Part shown: positions 46,020 through 56,248 of the stretch, piece after piece
How the letters are laid out: each line of letters starts with the position of its first letter
Position numbering within the stretch: position 1 is the first letter of the stretch
From: Phorcus lineatus
Taxonomy: Eukaryota; Mollusca; Gastropoda; Trochida; Trochidae
Assembly (NCBI GenBank): GCA_921293015.1
Contig: OV121083.1
Coordinates: 31,922,908 to 31,986,907 of the forward strand
Direction: 5' to 3'
DNA length: 64,000 nucleotides
Notes under the pieces: generated by a model
The model's input: only the letters and a program-made list of their open reading frames with translations
Databases searched by the model: none
What the model was told of the DNA's origin: nothing
Program-made: the position numbers and the translations under genes

Positions 46020-47300
46020 TCTTGAGAAAATGCAAATTCTGTGATCGTAGAGTTTTTGCAGGGATATAGTCATTTAACATCTTTGAAAGGTAAAGTGGTG
46101 CGGAATTATTTTGACATTTGTATGTCATACAGACGACTTTTAACTTGATTCTCGCTTCAATTGGAATTCAGTGCAGATCCTTAAGTAAAGGTGTTATGTG
46201 ACATGATATAAAAGTTCTTGTCACTATTCTTGCTGCAGTGTTCTGAACCTTCTGATGTTCGTATTGTTGACATTTACTGATTCCTATCAGAAAACTCTTA
46301 CTATAATAAAGTCTTGAATGAACAAGCATTTGCACTAATATTTTAGCAGGATTGTTTGTTAGAAGATGACGTATTTGACTGATGCAACGGAGATGGTAAT
46401 AACAAGTTTTACACAGTTTATCTATATATTTGTGGTTTCATTGTCAGTTCTGAATCAATGATGACGCCAAGGTTTTTTGCTCGGTCAGCGAAAGGAATTG
46501 CAGCACTTCTGACTTCAACAGAGCCAACCGGAATGTTACGCAAATTACGTTAAGTGCGTATTAACAAAGCCTCCGTTTTTCATCATTAAGCTTCAATTTA
46601 TTTAAAGAGATCCAGGACTTGATATCAGATGCGCAATCAGTTGTACGTTGCAGAGCCATTTGGACATCTTCTTGCTTGAAGCTGTCAATCAGTTGACTGT
46701 CATCAGCATGAGATCGATGTTCAATGTTATTATTCTCTATCACTCTTCCAAGACTAGTAGTATAAAGCACAAACAGCACAGGGCCAAGGACGGATCCTTG
46801 AGGAACTCCACACGATAGTGAATAGCGTTCAGATTCAATCTGATTAATAACCATGGTTTGTGATCTATTCTTCAGATACGACTCAATCCAGTCAAGCACA
46901 ACATCTGCAATCCCCATCTCTAGCTGAAGTTATGAGAGAAGCAGATTGTGATCCACTGTGTCAAATGCTGCTGAAAGATCTAAGAGTGTTAACAAAACAA
47001 TATAACCATCTTTCACTTGACTTCTCAATTCATTCATAACTCGCAGCAAAGCAGTTTCTGTACTGTGATTGTCACGGTAGGCAGATTCGATTGAAACTCA
47101 TTCATAAGTCCATATTATTTGAGATGATCTTATATTGACTGCCTTTTCGAAATAAATGAAACATTTGACACAGGTCTATAGCTAATCAGACTGTCAGGAT
47201 CTACGTCACTTTTCTTGAGTGGAATTACAGCACTTCCGACTTCAACAGAGCTAACCGGAATGTTACGCAAATTACGGTTAGTGCAACTAAGGTTATGTTT
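46020..47300 (-). pseudogene. CR1/L2-like LINE ORF2 relic
   Basis: Reading the minus strand: SLISYRPVSNVSFISK (about 47,150), then AAFDTVDHNLL (about 46,990), CGVPQGSVLGPVLFVLYTTS, HADDSQLIDSF and SWISLNKLKLNDEK. After that come ARIVTR and LH*IPIEARIKLKVV at 46,150. These are the reverse transcriptase and tail of the CR1/L2/Jockey group. Stops and frameshifts are frequent. A 62-bp stretch coding NIPV(G/S)SVEV is present twice (46,497-46,558 and 47,222-47,284), the second joined to an upstream RT segment where it does not belong. Confidence 0.8.
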
Positions 47301-48019
47301 TGTCAGTAGGATCATTTACTGTGTATGTAATATTATCTTTATCTGACTCAGAGATTGTTAACGTTATATTCTCCTTCCTAACGGAGCTCATTGCAAATAG
47401 AAACACAACACATTCAGAACATTGGAACAGCCGCTCGGCGACACATGGCGGATTTATTTCGGTTCACTCACAATATCATATACACACATTCCACACGTCA
47501 AAACATATACACAATAACTACATCCCAATACATTAGATCACGGTGAATAGAACTGGCCCGTCACATAAACCAATGACAAAACCTCTGGAACTGTGCCCTT
47601 CCAACGATTGCTAAGTTCAAACTAGAAATAAAGTTTATAGTATACAATGTGATGCCCACATGAAAACCGCATTGCCTCAACAAAAGCAATGTAACACCAG
47701 TATTCTAAAGGCTCTGAAGCTTAAATACATACACACTACAGATAAGGTATCATAAAGACTCCACAGCCTCTTCGAAAACATCTATTCAGTATCATACAGG
47801 TTCTACAGCCAGACCATAACCGGTAGCATATCAGCGTGCAAATCAGCTCTACATACCAGAAATTGATTACAGAAATCACGCACAACACATTCTACTCCAG
47901 CCGCCAAACGAAGCATACTTTCACAGTACAATGTTTACTCATACCATCGTGGTGAACAAAACAACCACCTGCCACATTAAACACATATGAGGTATTTAGC
48001 ATAGGGAATATATATATTA
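47301..48019. other. No gene seen, within the insert
   Basis: Balanced base composition but no supported frame or repeat. Confidence 0.4.
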
Positions 48020-48585
48020 TCTCCCGTTTATTACAAAAACCTTCATTTTTTCGAGACAATTTAGAACTTCATATCGATAATAAATGTTGTAACACTAGGT
48101 GATATCCCATAATAATGGATCTCTCACCGACCAAGTTCTTAACTTTTTTTTATATAAACCCACCCAAGAAAACCGCGTCCAAGGATTGTCACAGTCCAAT
48201 CAAAATGGATTTGACGACTAAGAGGGAAAGTTGATATCATGAAGCAGTTACATATCGTATTTTGGAATTCTTTCGGTCATGCTATTGCCTCTATTTTGCT
48301 GTTGAATTAGCTTAAAAATACAGAGAAAATCAAAGGGCTGGACTTTCAGTGGACGACTAGCACGTCACACACTGGGCGTGGCTTCGAGTCATGCTTCGGT
48401 GATTTTGTCTAAGCGTTCGCCAGGCTCATTAGGCGGTTATCCAAAACGGGTATAAAAGGTCTCCTAGTAGTCGAATTAAAGCGTATATTTTCTCATTTTT
48501 TGGCTCTATTGATTCTTATATGTAAAGCGACCACAGATAATAATTTGTAATAATCACAATTATATGCGTTACGTCTCCTCTTTAA
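48020..48585 (+). repeat. Direct repeat 2 (566 bp)
   Basis: Second copy of the 45,320 repeat, ending in the TTTAA that borders LINE-2. It keeps CCAAT and GGTATAAAAGG. Because it stops exactly at the border, this end is the true end of the inserted unit. Confidence 0.75.
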
Positions 48586-48586
48586 A

Positions 48587-48985
48587 ATGAAATACAAAGA
48601 ATCTAAAAAATGCACTTTCTGCAAATCAGAGATAGAATCAATTTTACATTTATTTTATGAATGTAAGGTCATCAAAAATATTTGAGAAAAACTTGGAGAA
48701 TGGATTTTTGAAAAACCAGGAACTCATATAACTTTTACTAGGAAAAACGTTATTTTAGGTTATTGCGAAAATAGAAACTATGTCCTTAATTTGATAATGA
48801 TTGTCGTAAAATACAATATATACAAAATGAAACAACAGGAAAAAATACCAAACATTAAACACGTAAAAGAAGACATTAAGACAATGTACTATGTTGACTG
48901 CTTTAATGCCTGTAATTGTAAATATGAAAACTTCATAAAGTTCTGGTTGGCAGAACTGCCTACTTTCCAATTAGTGAATGTGTAG
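48587..48985 (+). pseudogene. LINE-2 ORF2 C-terminus
   Basis: MKYKESKKCTFCKSEIESIL continues LINE-2 in the frame expected after LFK. The C-x2-C-x7-H-x4-C knuckle (CTFC, H, C) matches CRFCNKELETLEHLFWYC of L1-full. One stop after KVIKNI, then open to TAG at 48,983. The 3' UTR follows. Confidence 0.85.
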
Positions 48986-49513
48986 TAATACTGTAATTTA
49001 GGTGTATTTTTGCAACTTTTATGTGTACAAAAAAACAATGAAGGTAGTATTTTACCATGCGTTCAAACATATCTTTCTCTGGTTTGACATTTCTTAACCC
49101 TTTTCTCACTTTGTCAACTTAGAATATACAGTTCAAATTGAACTTTGTACTTAGCATCTAAACACTCCAATACTCAAAAAACATTACTATCAAATGTCAA
49201 TGAATAATAGATTTTTTCAGAATAAGTGTACAATTAGCAACATTTTTTTATTTTTTTTTTTTTATTTGCATATTTTTCAAGTTTTACATACATTCGGTTT
49301 GTACATATTCACAGTTGAGCAAGAATAAAGAACATCATACATTTCAGCAAAAGGACATAAGTAAATAGGCTACAGTGACCTTCAGCGCTATACAGGTTAT
49401 ACTATTGGTGAAGGTATATGCACATAACAAATATTGCCAATATGACGTGCATATTCTAAGTAGAAAATGATCTGTGTGTAAAACAGAATATATACAGTCG
49501 ATTATCAAAACAT

Positions 49514-52500
49514 TTAATCTCTCAATATGGTGTGTAGAGATGACCAGAATTTTACAAATGAGTCATTCTCACCGGAAACTAAGTAAATGCATTTCGTTAT
49601 GTCGTAGTATTGTTTGATTTGGCCAAGTATATACTGAAAATTCGGAACATTCCTTATTTGACTGTTCTTGAATATAATGTCTTTTACAAGTAAAATGATA
49701 GCGTTAATAGGATTGTTATTTCTTCCTTTTATACCGAGCATAATCTTTGACACTGTTAAATTTATATGAATTTGAGCGGTTTGTAGCCATTTTTCTAAAC
49801 TTTTCCACATTTTTACAACCGGGTCGCAATACCAAAATAGGTGCTCTAAAGTTTCCAATTCTTTATTACAAAATCGACATAGCGGTGTTTCCGATACCTT
49901 TATTCTGAATAAGTAACAATTTGTAGGTAGAATATGATGGATAATCCTATACTGCAGCCATTTCAAGTCAGTACTACGAGTGCATTTTTGGGCTATCATA
50001 TTAAATACTCTCCAATCCTTTTCTGAGAGTTCACAGTCTAATATTCTGGCCCATTTGCTGTAACAAGGTAATTGCACATATTTCGAATCCATTAATTTTG
50101 TGTATATATATTTACTGCTTAATTTTTCGCTAATATGAAATAAGTTAAAAGGATAGATTGGATTTGGACAAACATTCTGTATGTTTTGTATATCTAACTT
50201 AGAGATATAAGACATAACGGACTTTTTTATACCTTCATAGCTTAAAAAATTAGTTTGAATTTTAAACTTATTTTCGAATTCCTCAAAATTGATAAGTCTA
50301 CCCTCGTGGTGCATCAGATCATTGATAAATATTACACCTTTGTTATACCATGATCTGTACATAATAGGCTTTCCATCTATTTTTATTCCATCATTATTCC
50401 ATAAAGACTGACTTAGCAGTTCGCTTTCTGAAATGCTTGATGTTTTACACTTATTAATAAAAATTGAATATGACATGAGAACATCCTTCCAAAAAGTATT
50501 TGTCATTTCTGGAATCAATTTATCTCGAATAAAGATGCTATCTGAAAGCCAAAGCTCATTCATATTATTTATTCTGTTTGCCAAAATAGTAGCCCATTTT
50601 TTGTCTCCACTTTGTAGTCTACTTATCCACCTTAGCTTTTGAGATGCGATAATTTCCTTAATATTTGGAGCTTTTATTCCTCCATGCTGAGGTAAAAGAA
50701 CAAGGACATCGCGTTTAACTTTATCAGGCTTACCCCTCCAAATGAATTGAAAACATTTCTTCTGGAATTTTTCAAGTGTATTCTTTGGTGGATCTGGCAG
50801 TGAAGAAAATAAATGATTTAATTTGGGAAGTAAAAGGGATTTCAGGATGGTGTTTCTGCCTAAAGGAGTGAGATTTCGAGCCGACCAAATATTCATTTGG
50901 TTTTCAATATTTGTAAAATTTTCACCATAATTTTTGTCAACCATATTCTCAAGATCAATATCGAAGTTAATTCCCAAAAGAGAAAAGTTCGTCTGAGTCC
51001 AATCAAATTTCCAGTCTTTGCACATTTTATATCTAGATCGCTTTTTGGATCCAATCCATATTAATTTGGTCTTTTCTACATTTATCTTCAAACCGGAAAA
51101 ACGTTGAAAAAATTGGAGAGTATTTAGTGTTGCATAAAGGCATTTTTCAGATCCATCTAAACTCAACGTGGTATCATCGGCAAATTGTGCAAGTAGGTAT
51201 TCAATATTTCCTAACTCTATCCCTTTAATGTCTTTATTGTTTTTAATCATACTGCCTAAAATTTCAACACAAAGTATAAATAGATATGGGGCAATTGGGT
51301 CACCTTGACGACAGCCGCGTCCAATTTTGAATGGTTCGGAGGCAAAGCCATTCACAAGTACACGTGATTCAATACCGTTATATAGTGTCTCAATCCATTG
51401 TATAATACTTGGTCCAAATTTAAAAAACTGTAGAACCTTAGTGAGATATGTTCTGTCTACTGAATCAAATGCCTTTTCAAAGTCAATTAGCAATAATAAG
51501 CCAGGAATCTGAAATGTTTCTGTGTATTCCATTAAATCATAAATTAATCGTGTTACCTCTCCAATATATCTACCGGAAATAAAACCTTTTTGATCCTCAC
51601 TGATGATATTTGGGAGAACTGTTTTTATTCTATTTGCGATGGCGGAAGCCCCTATCTTATACGAAGTGTTTAAAAGAGAAATTGGTCGCCAGTTTTTAAG
51701 AAATTTTTTAGGTTTGTTACCTTTTGGAATGCAGGTTATCAATCCCTGAGTTTGTGTCACAGATAATTTTTCATTTTTATAACCAAAGTTTAAGGATTTT
51801 AACAGAAAATCACCCAAATCCTTCCAGAAAAATTTAAAAAACTCTGTTGTAAAACCGTCTGGTCCTGGACTTTTGTCATTTTTCATATTTTTAAGTGCTA
51901 ATGAGATTTCAGTCTTAGTTAAAACACCTTCTAGTGTCGCCTGTTCATTGTCAGATAGTTTTGATATGTCAATATCTTTGAAATATTCATCGAGATTGAT
52001 AGATGTGACATCCTGTTGCATGTATAGCTTTTCGTAAAAAGATTTAGTCTCATTTAAAATTGCTTTAGAATTGTTAACAACTGTACCGTCATTTGTTTCT
52101 AACTCTATAAAGGCTTTATTTAGGAAATTTCTAGATTCTAATTTAAGAAAATATTTAGTAGGCTTTTCACCCTCTTCAATCCACTTTGCACGAGATCTAA
52201 TCATCATTCCCCTAACTTTTTGGTCATATATTTCATCCAGTTTTAATTTGGCCTCATTAATGTCGCTAAGAATTTCTTCTTTTTCATTCAGTACATCTGT
52301 TTCATCTAGTTTCTTTTCCATAAAATCTAGTTTTGTTTGCAATGTCGTTTCCTTTTCTTTATTTATTTTCTTTTTAGTGGATGAGTAATATATAGTTTTC
52401 CCCCTGATCATTAACAATAACGTTTCCCATAACAATTGATCATCAATTGAATATGTGTTGATTCCATCACGACAATCTGTTCTGTACAGATCAAGTGTAG

Positions 52501-53314
52501 TGTTTATAGTATCTTTTATAAGTTCTATATATTTTCTATCAGCTAAAAGAGAATTGTTAAATTTCCAAAAACCCTTTCCATGATCAATTGTCGAAAATTT
52601 TAGAGTTAATTCAATGATTGAGTGGTCAGAACTGATGCTAGGATTAATGTCACAAGCGTCAACTGAGCGTAATAAATTATGGGAAATAAGAAAAAAATCT
52701 AGTCTTGCTTGTTTCAAAGGAGTTGGTTGGCGCCATGTATACCTTTTTGTTTCATAATTCATCTCCCGCCATGGGTCCTTAAGATCAAACAGATCGATAA
52801 TTTCCGAAAGTCTTTCCTTGCATTTAGGGTGGTTAATGTTTTTATAGTTAAATGTGTCAAGTCTTTGATTGGTCACTAAGTTCCAATCGCCACACAGACA
52901 AATCTCATCACTATCAAATTCTTTTAATATATCTACAACCTGTTCAAATATACCCGGCTCGTCCTTATTCGGACCATAAATGCTAATAACTGTGTATGTT
53001 ATTTCATTAGACATTATTTTGAGAGCAACTAAGTTTCCTTCTGTATCAATCGATGTGTTTAGGACTTTGAATTCGAAATTATTGTTAAATAGAATCGCTG
53101 TACCACGAGCGTTACTTCTCAAACAACTAAAGTAGCATTCTTTATACCCCCATTGTTGTTTAATAGACTGTTCCTGGTCAGGCGTAAAATGGACATCCTG
53201 CAGACAATAAATGTTACCATTCTTTTTGCGAAGATATTGAAATACCTTTTTCCTTTTAACAACATTACTTAGGCCCCGACAATTTTGAGATATTATCTTT
53301 AGCTTTGGAGTCAT
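49514..53314 (-). CDS. L1-full ORF2: endonuclease and reverse transcriptase, 1,266 aa
   Basis: Encodes the enzyme that nicks the target and copies the element's RNA into DNA at the nick. Residues 1-235 are an APE-type endonuclease: SQNCRG, CLQDVHFTP (Asp where Glu is commoner), SIYGP, CGDWN and SSDHS, so the catalytic Asp, Asn and His are present. Reverse transcriptase (about 420-760) has KSPGPDGFTTEFF, NWRPISLL, LLLIDFEKAFDSVD, GCRQGDPIAPYLF and QFADDTTLS. The C-terminal knuckle CRFCNKELETLEHLFWYC is near residue 1,140. Length is that of full L1-type ORF2 proteins. ATG 53,314 is the first in frame and lies eight residues before the conserved N motif. It would act in cis with ORF1 protein. 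Confidence 0.95.
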   Translation of the reverse strand: MTPKLKIISQNCRGLSNVVKRKKVFQYLRKKNGNIYCLQDVHFTPDQEQSIKQQWGYKECYFSCLRSNARGTAILFNNNFEFKVLNTSIDTEGNLVALKIMSNEITYTVISIYGPNKDEPGIFEQVVDILKEFDSDEICLCGDWNLVTNQRLDTFNYKNINHPKCKERLSEIIDLFDLKDPWREMNYETKRYTWRQPTPLKQARLDFFLISHNLLRSVDACDINPSISSDHSIIELTLKFSTIDHGKGFWKFNNSLLADRKYIELIKDTINTTLDLYRTDCRDGINTYSIDDQLLWETLLLMIRGKTIYYSSTKKKINKEKETTLQTKLDFMEKKLDETDVLNEKEEILSDINEAKLKLDEIYDQKVRGMMIRSRAKWIEEGEKPTKYFLKLESRNFLNKAFIELETNDGTVVNNSKAILNETKSFYEKLYMQQDVTSINLDEYFKDIDISKLSDNEQATLEGVLTKTEISLALKNMKNDKSPGPDGFTTEFFKFFWKDLGDFLLKSLNFGYKNEKLSVTQTQGLITCIPKGNKPKKFLKNWRPISLLNTSYKIGASAIANRIKTVLPNIISEDQKGFISGRYIGEVTRLIYDLMEYTETFQIPGLLLLIDFEKAFDSVDRTYLTKVLQFFKFGPSIIQWIETLYNGIESRVLVNGFASEPFKIGRGCRQGDPIAPYLFILCVEILGSMIKNNKDIKGIELGNIEYLLAQFADDTTLSLDGSEKCLYATLNTLQFFQRFSGLKINVEKTKLIWIGSKKRSRYKMCKDWKFDWTQTNFSLLGINFDIDLENMVDKNYGENFTNIENQMNIWSARNLTPLGRNTILKSLLLPKLNHLFSSLPDPPKNTLEKFQKKCFQFIWRGKPDKVKRDVLVLLPQHGGIKAPNIKEIIASQKLRWISRLQSGDKKWATILANRINNMNELWLSDSIFIRDKLIPEMTNTFWKDVLMSYSIFINKCKTSSISESELLSQSLWNNDGIKIDGKPIMYRSWYNKGVIFINDLMHHEGRLINFEEFENKFKIQTNFLSYEGIKKSVMSYISKLDIQNIQNVCPNPIYPFNLFHISEKLSSKYIYTKLMDSKYVQLPCYSKWARILDCELSEKDWRVFNMIAQKCTRSTDLKWLQYRIIHHILPTNCYLFRIKVSETPLCRFCNKELETLEHLFWYCDPVVKMWKSLEKWLQTAQIHINLTVSKIMLGIKGRNNNPINAIILLVKDIIFKNSQIRNVPNFQYILGQIKQYYDITKCIYLVSGENDSFVKFWSSLHTILRD

Positions 53315-54991
53315 TGCATTAATATTCTAGGTAGTTTAGTAAAATATCGCACAATGGATGGAAATAAAATATAGCTGAATGATCTAAATACATCATATCG
53401 ACATTTTGCATATCTATAAATGAATAAACTATACAAGACATGTGAGTATATGCTGAGATCACCGTTTCTGGGAACATAGTAAGACATAAACAACAATCGC
53501 TCATAATCCGTGAACGTGCTAACGAAAATGCAAACACAAAACATGTGACTGGAGTATTTCTATTACAGAAATAAAGACACCCCGAAACAAAACCAATTAA
53601 AAATATCATACAATCTATCACCATCATAGGGAGAAAATTATTCTTCCCCACGAATATCCCACTGTCTGATATTATAATATTGCAATAAAGATAGTATATT
53701 GGTGGCTAGTTACCTTCTAGGAGCTCATATCAATCTTATATCACTGAAAGGCATTGCGTAGTGCGTGCATGTACATTTCGGCACGAGCTGGACGTGCGCT
53801 TGGGTAGTTGCCACGTATGTTGTTGAGCAAATATGAACAATGTTGCAGCTTACAAGGAATTGTTTGGATTATATAGGATATTTATGAGTGTTTTAAAAGG
53901 ATTATTCGTTCTACAGGTAGGTCAATATCAATATAAAGTATGTCATTATAGAATGTCACACCCTACAGGAAATGTATGTGATAGTATAAAATATATTCTA
54001 TTTACATAATGTATTGTAACAAATGATAACTGTATCAAGAAAATTCAAAAATTAGAATGTATGATTGAATAACTGGTTTAACATGCATCGAGGTTACACT
54101 GTATGGTTCAAAGTGATAATATGATGATATGTAAGTTGCTTCATATGTATGTAAATTGGTATACATGTATACTGCTGCAATCCAAATATTTTGTCAGACA
54201 TAACAAAGCATATTGTTAAAATCAATCCTAGGGGAAAGTGAACTAAACAACAAAGCATGTCGACCTTAGAGATAATATGCAATTCAAATGCATTAAGATG
54301 CGAATGGTTTATAAAACTGACACTCCAAATATACTGTCAAGCATAACATAGCATATTAATGAAGTCAATCATATGATTAAGTACAGTACGCGTTATACCA
54401 TGCCTAACTTAAAGATCTCTTAAACATGCATTGGTGTAGAAGAAACTCATTTTAAAAAAGAATACTTTTTAATTGGATGGCAATGTAAATCTGTCATTGT
54501 CGAAGCGTACCAGTATATGATATATAATAGTATAGACTGATAAATCAACGCAAAATAGGTTCATATAGCATATTATGAAATATGACTCACTGCTTCTATA
54601 ACCAATATGCTTTGTAGATCAAACTATGGTAAACAGTTCAAAACATATTTTCAGTGGAAGTCAATGTCAATATTGCATTGTCATAGTGAACCAGTACATG
54701 CTCTACATGTCGTAAAGAATATACATCAACAAAACAATATGTGTACATACATGAACACAGCTTATACATATATATATATATATATGCGTCATAAACATGT
54801 TGAAATGTCATTGCTGTTGTAATCCTTATGCAGTATAAGTCTTACCTTGTAAATAATTCAAAACATCAGTGATTGCACATTACACAAACACTACGCAGTG
54901 TGCCATAGTAATTTGTAGTGAGCATTTAATCTGTAATGAGCTTTTAGATCGAATCAAAGCATATTAGTGGTGAAGGAAATAGACTACCCAG
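53315..54991 (-). other. L1-full inter-ORF spacer, 1.68 kb
   Basis: Non-coding DNA between the ORFs. A unit of about 125-140 bp built on 'gcatatt(aa/gt)tgaagtcaat'-like words recurs between 54,120 and 54,720. An (AT)n run lies at about 54,767-54,785. It might hold an internal promoter or ribosome-entry signal for ORF2; the sequence does not show which. Confidence 0.65.
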
Positions 54992-55768
54992 TTAGAGTTC
55001 GTAGGGTGGGTTCATATCCCCTGTCAGCATGATACGCTTCTGCCATGGGGAGGACACGTTTGCTCTGGTCTCCAACACATGGTCTACCCCTAGTTGCCTT
55101 ACACGTGTCTGTACCTTCTCGTTTGAGAATATGTCCCTTGACTTGCGGTACAGAATTGCCCTCTGTTTTTTAAGTTTTGCCGGCAGATCGGTACGTATTG
55201 ACATCCTTGTGCCTTTAAGAAACTTCGCCGATCGTAACACCACTTCTCTATCATCCATATTGAGGAAGCTTGCTATGATCGGGGAGGGGGCATCTGGGGT
55301 GGGATCGTTTGGGAACGGTTTTCTAGGGAGCCTGTGTACTGCTTTGAAATAGATGTTTTCGACTTCACTGTCACTAATATTCAGGTTATTAGCAAAAATG
55401 CCCCGAAGGATTTTTTCACAGTTCTCACTTGCCTGTTCCTTTATTCCGTAAAACAAAAGGTTTGGTTTTCGGTCATAAATTTCCTTTGCAAGTAGTGTTC
55501 TTTCAAAAGATTTCCCCTGTTCGGAAAGTTGGTTTTTCAACTCTTTAACTTCTGAACGAAGTCCTTTAACTTCCGTATCATTCATGGCGGCCATGCTTTC
55601 CACGTCATCTACTCGCTTTGAAACGTGACTTATTTCATTTTTAAGTTCCAAAATTGACCCCTTTAAGTCAGCATTTCCCACAATAATTTGATCCGAAAGT
55701 CTTTTCTCAACTGCTAGAATTAATTCCTCCATAATTGACCGAGTACTTACTCGGGACTTTAAACTCAT
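54992..55768 (-). CDS. L1-full ORF1: nucleic-acid-binding protein, 258 aa
   Basis: Residues about 15-95 are a coiled coil (charged heptads: VSKRVDDVESM, VKGLRSEVKELKNQLSEQ). An RRM-like stretch follows (DRKPNLLFYGI, ENIYFKAVHRLP), then a basic C-terminal part (RTDLPAKLKKQRAILYRKS, TRVRQLG). This is the usual L1 ORF1 plan, giving a trimeric RNA chaperone bound to the LINE transcript. The start is ATG 55,768, about 200 bp inside the element. It shares DRK-NLLFYG and TDLP--LKK-RAIL with L1-1 ORF1, so the two LINEs are related families. Confidence 0.93.
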   Translation of the reverse strand: MSLKSRVSTRSIMEELILAVEKRLSDQIIVGNADLKGSILELKNEISHVSKRVDDVESMAAMNDTEVKGLRSEVKELKNQLSEQGKSFERTLLAKEIYDRKPNLLFYGIKEQASENCEKILRGIFANNLNISDSEVENIYFKAVHRLPRKPFPNDPTPDAPSPIIASFLNMDDREVVLRSAKFLKGTRMSIRTDLPAKLKKQRAILYRKSRDIFSNEKVQTRVRQLGVDHVLETRANVSSPWQKRIMLTGDMNPPYEL

Positions 55769-55980
55769 CGGATTTCAGTTCATTCAAAAATGTCACAAAA
55801 TCATAAGAAGGGTTACTCACTCACTTCATAAACTTGCTGTATACGTCAATAAACGATTTCCAGTAATCTATATAGAATTCCAGCATAAAAAATCAGTCAT
55901 TTTCTACTTGGGATAGACGTGGGGTCGAGAGCTCTTCACATGCACGTCCTACTCTCACGCATGCCACAATTAGCAACATT

Positions 55981-56231
55981 GGTGTACAATCATATTTAAG
56001 GACTGTCATGTGTACAAAATACTCAAAAATAGTACAAGTAGGCAGCCCTGGGTTGGTATGCCATGAACTTTTTGATATTCTTTTTGTAAACTTCTGTTAA
56101 GAATGTATCTGTCTTTCATAACAATTGCTTGTAAATCAAACACTGTGTTAAAGTAATCTTGTTGTGTATTGAACTGAATATGTGATTAATGCTGTCTTGT
56201 ATGGAGATTAAAAAATTTTTAAAAACAAAAA
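55981..56231 (+). other. LINE-2 3' UTR remainder and A-rich tail
   Basis: Continues the LINE-2 3' UTR from 49,229 after the L1-full insertion and ends in 'aaaaacaaaaa' before the TSD. Confidence 0.8.
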
Positions 56232-56248
56232 AACAATGCCACCAAAAA

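Larger units (their letters stand above)
44291..48580. mobile_element. 4.3-kb insert in LINE-2, TTTAAA on both sides
   Basis: Codons LFK of LINE-2 end at 44,290 and MKYKESKKC resumes at 48,587. TTTAAA stands at both borders (44,285-44,290 and 48,581-48,586), so the duplication is TTAA or up to 6 bp. Contents: 1 kb of unique sequence, direct repeat 1, a hairpin, a CR1/L2-like LINE relic, 0.7 kb unexplained, then direct repeat 2 ending exactly at the border. No terminal inverted repeat of convincing length; type unresolved. Confidence 0.65.
49245..55965 (-). mobile_element. Complete L1/Tx1-like LINE (L1-full), 6.7 kb, both ORFs open
   Basis: The TSD ACAATTAGCAACATT is perfect at 49,230-49,244 and 55,966-55,980. 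The poly(A) tail is the T-run at about 49,245-49,263. Order on the minus strand: about 200-bp 5' UTR, ORF1 (55,768-54,992), 1.68-kb spacer, ORF2 (53,314-49,514) and 3' UTR. No disabling change is visible in either frame and the TSDs match exactly, so it is young and may be mobile. It sits in the 3' UTR of LINE-2. Confidence 0.95.
43138..56231 (+). mobile_element. 5'-truncated L1/Tx1-like LINE (LINE-2), twice interrupted
   Basis: The TSD AACAATGCCACCAAAAA is at 43,121-43,137 and 56,232-56,248, the right copy after an A-rich tail. LINE parts are 43,138-44,290 (ORF2 from just after the reverse transcriptase active site), 48,587-49,229 (ORF2 C-terminus and 3' UTR) and 55,981-56,231 (3' UTR and tail). 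Joined they give about 2 kb of ordinary 3' LINE. The two inserts are 44,291-48,580 and 49,245-55,965. Confidence 0.9.

Noticed and set aside
45320-48585. LTR retrotransposon with 566-bp LTRs
   Set aside because: Repeats do not begin TG or end CA, one lies 1 kb inside the insertion border, and the interior has a CR1/L2 LINE relic instead of gag-pol.
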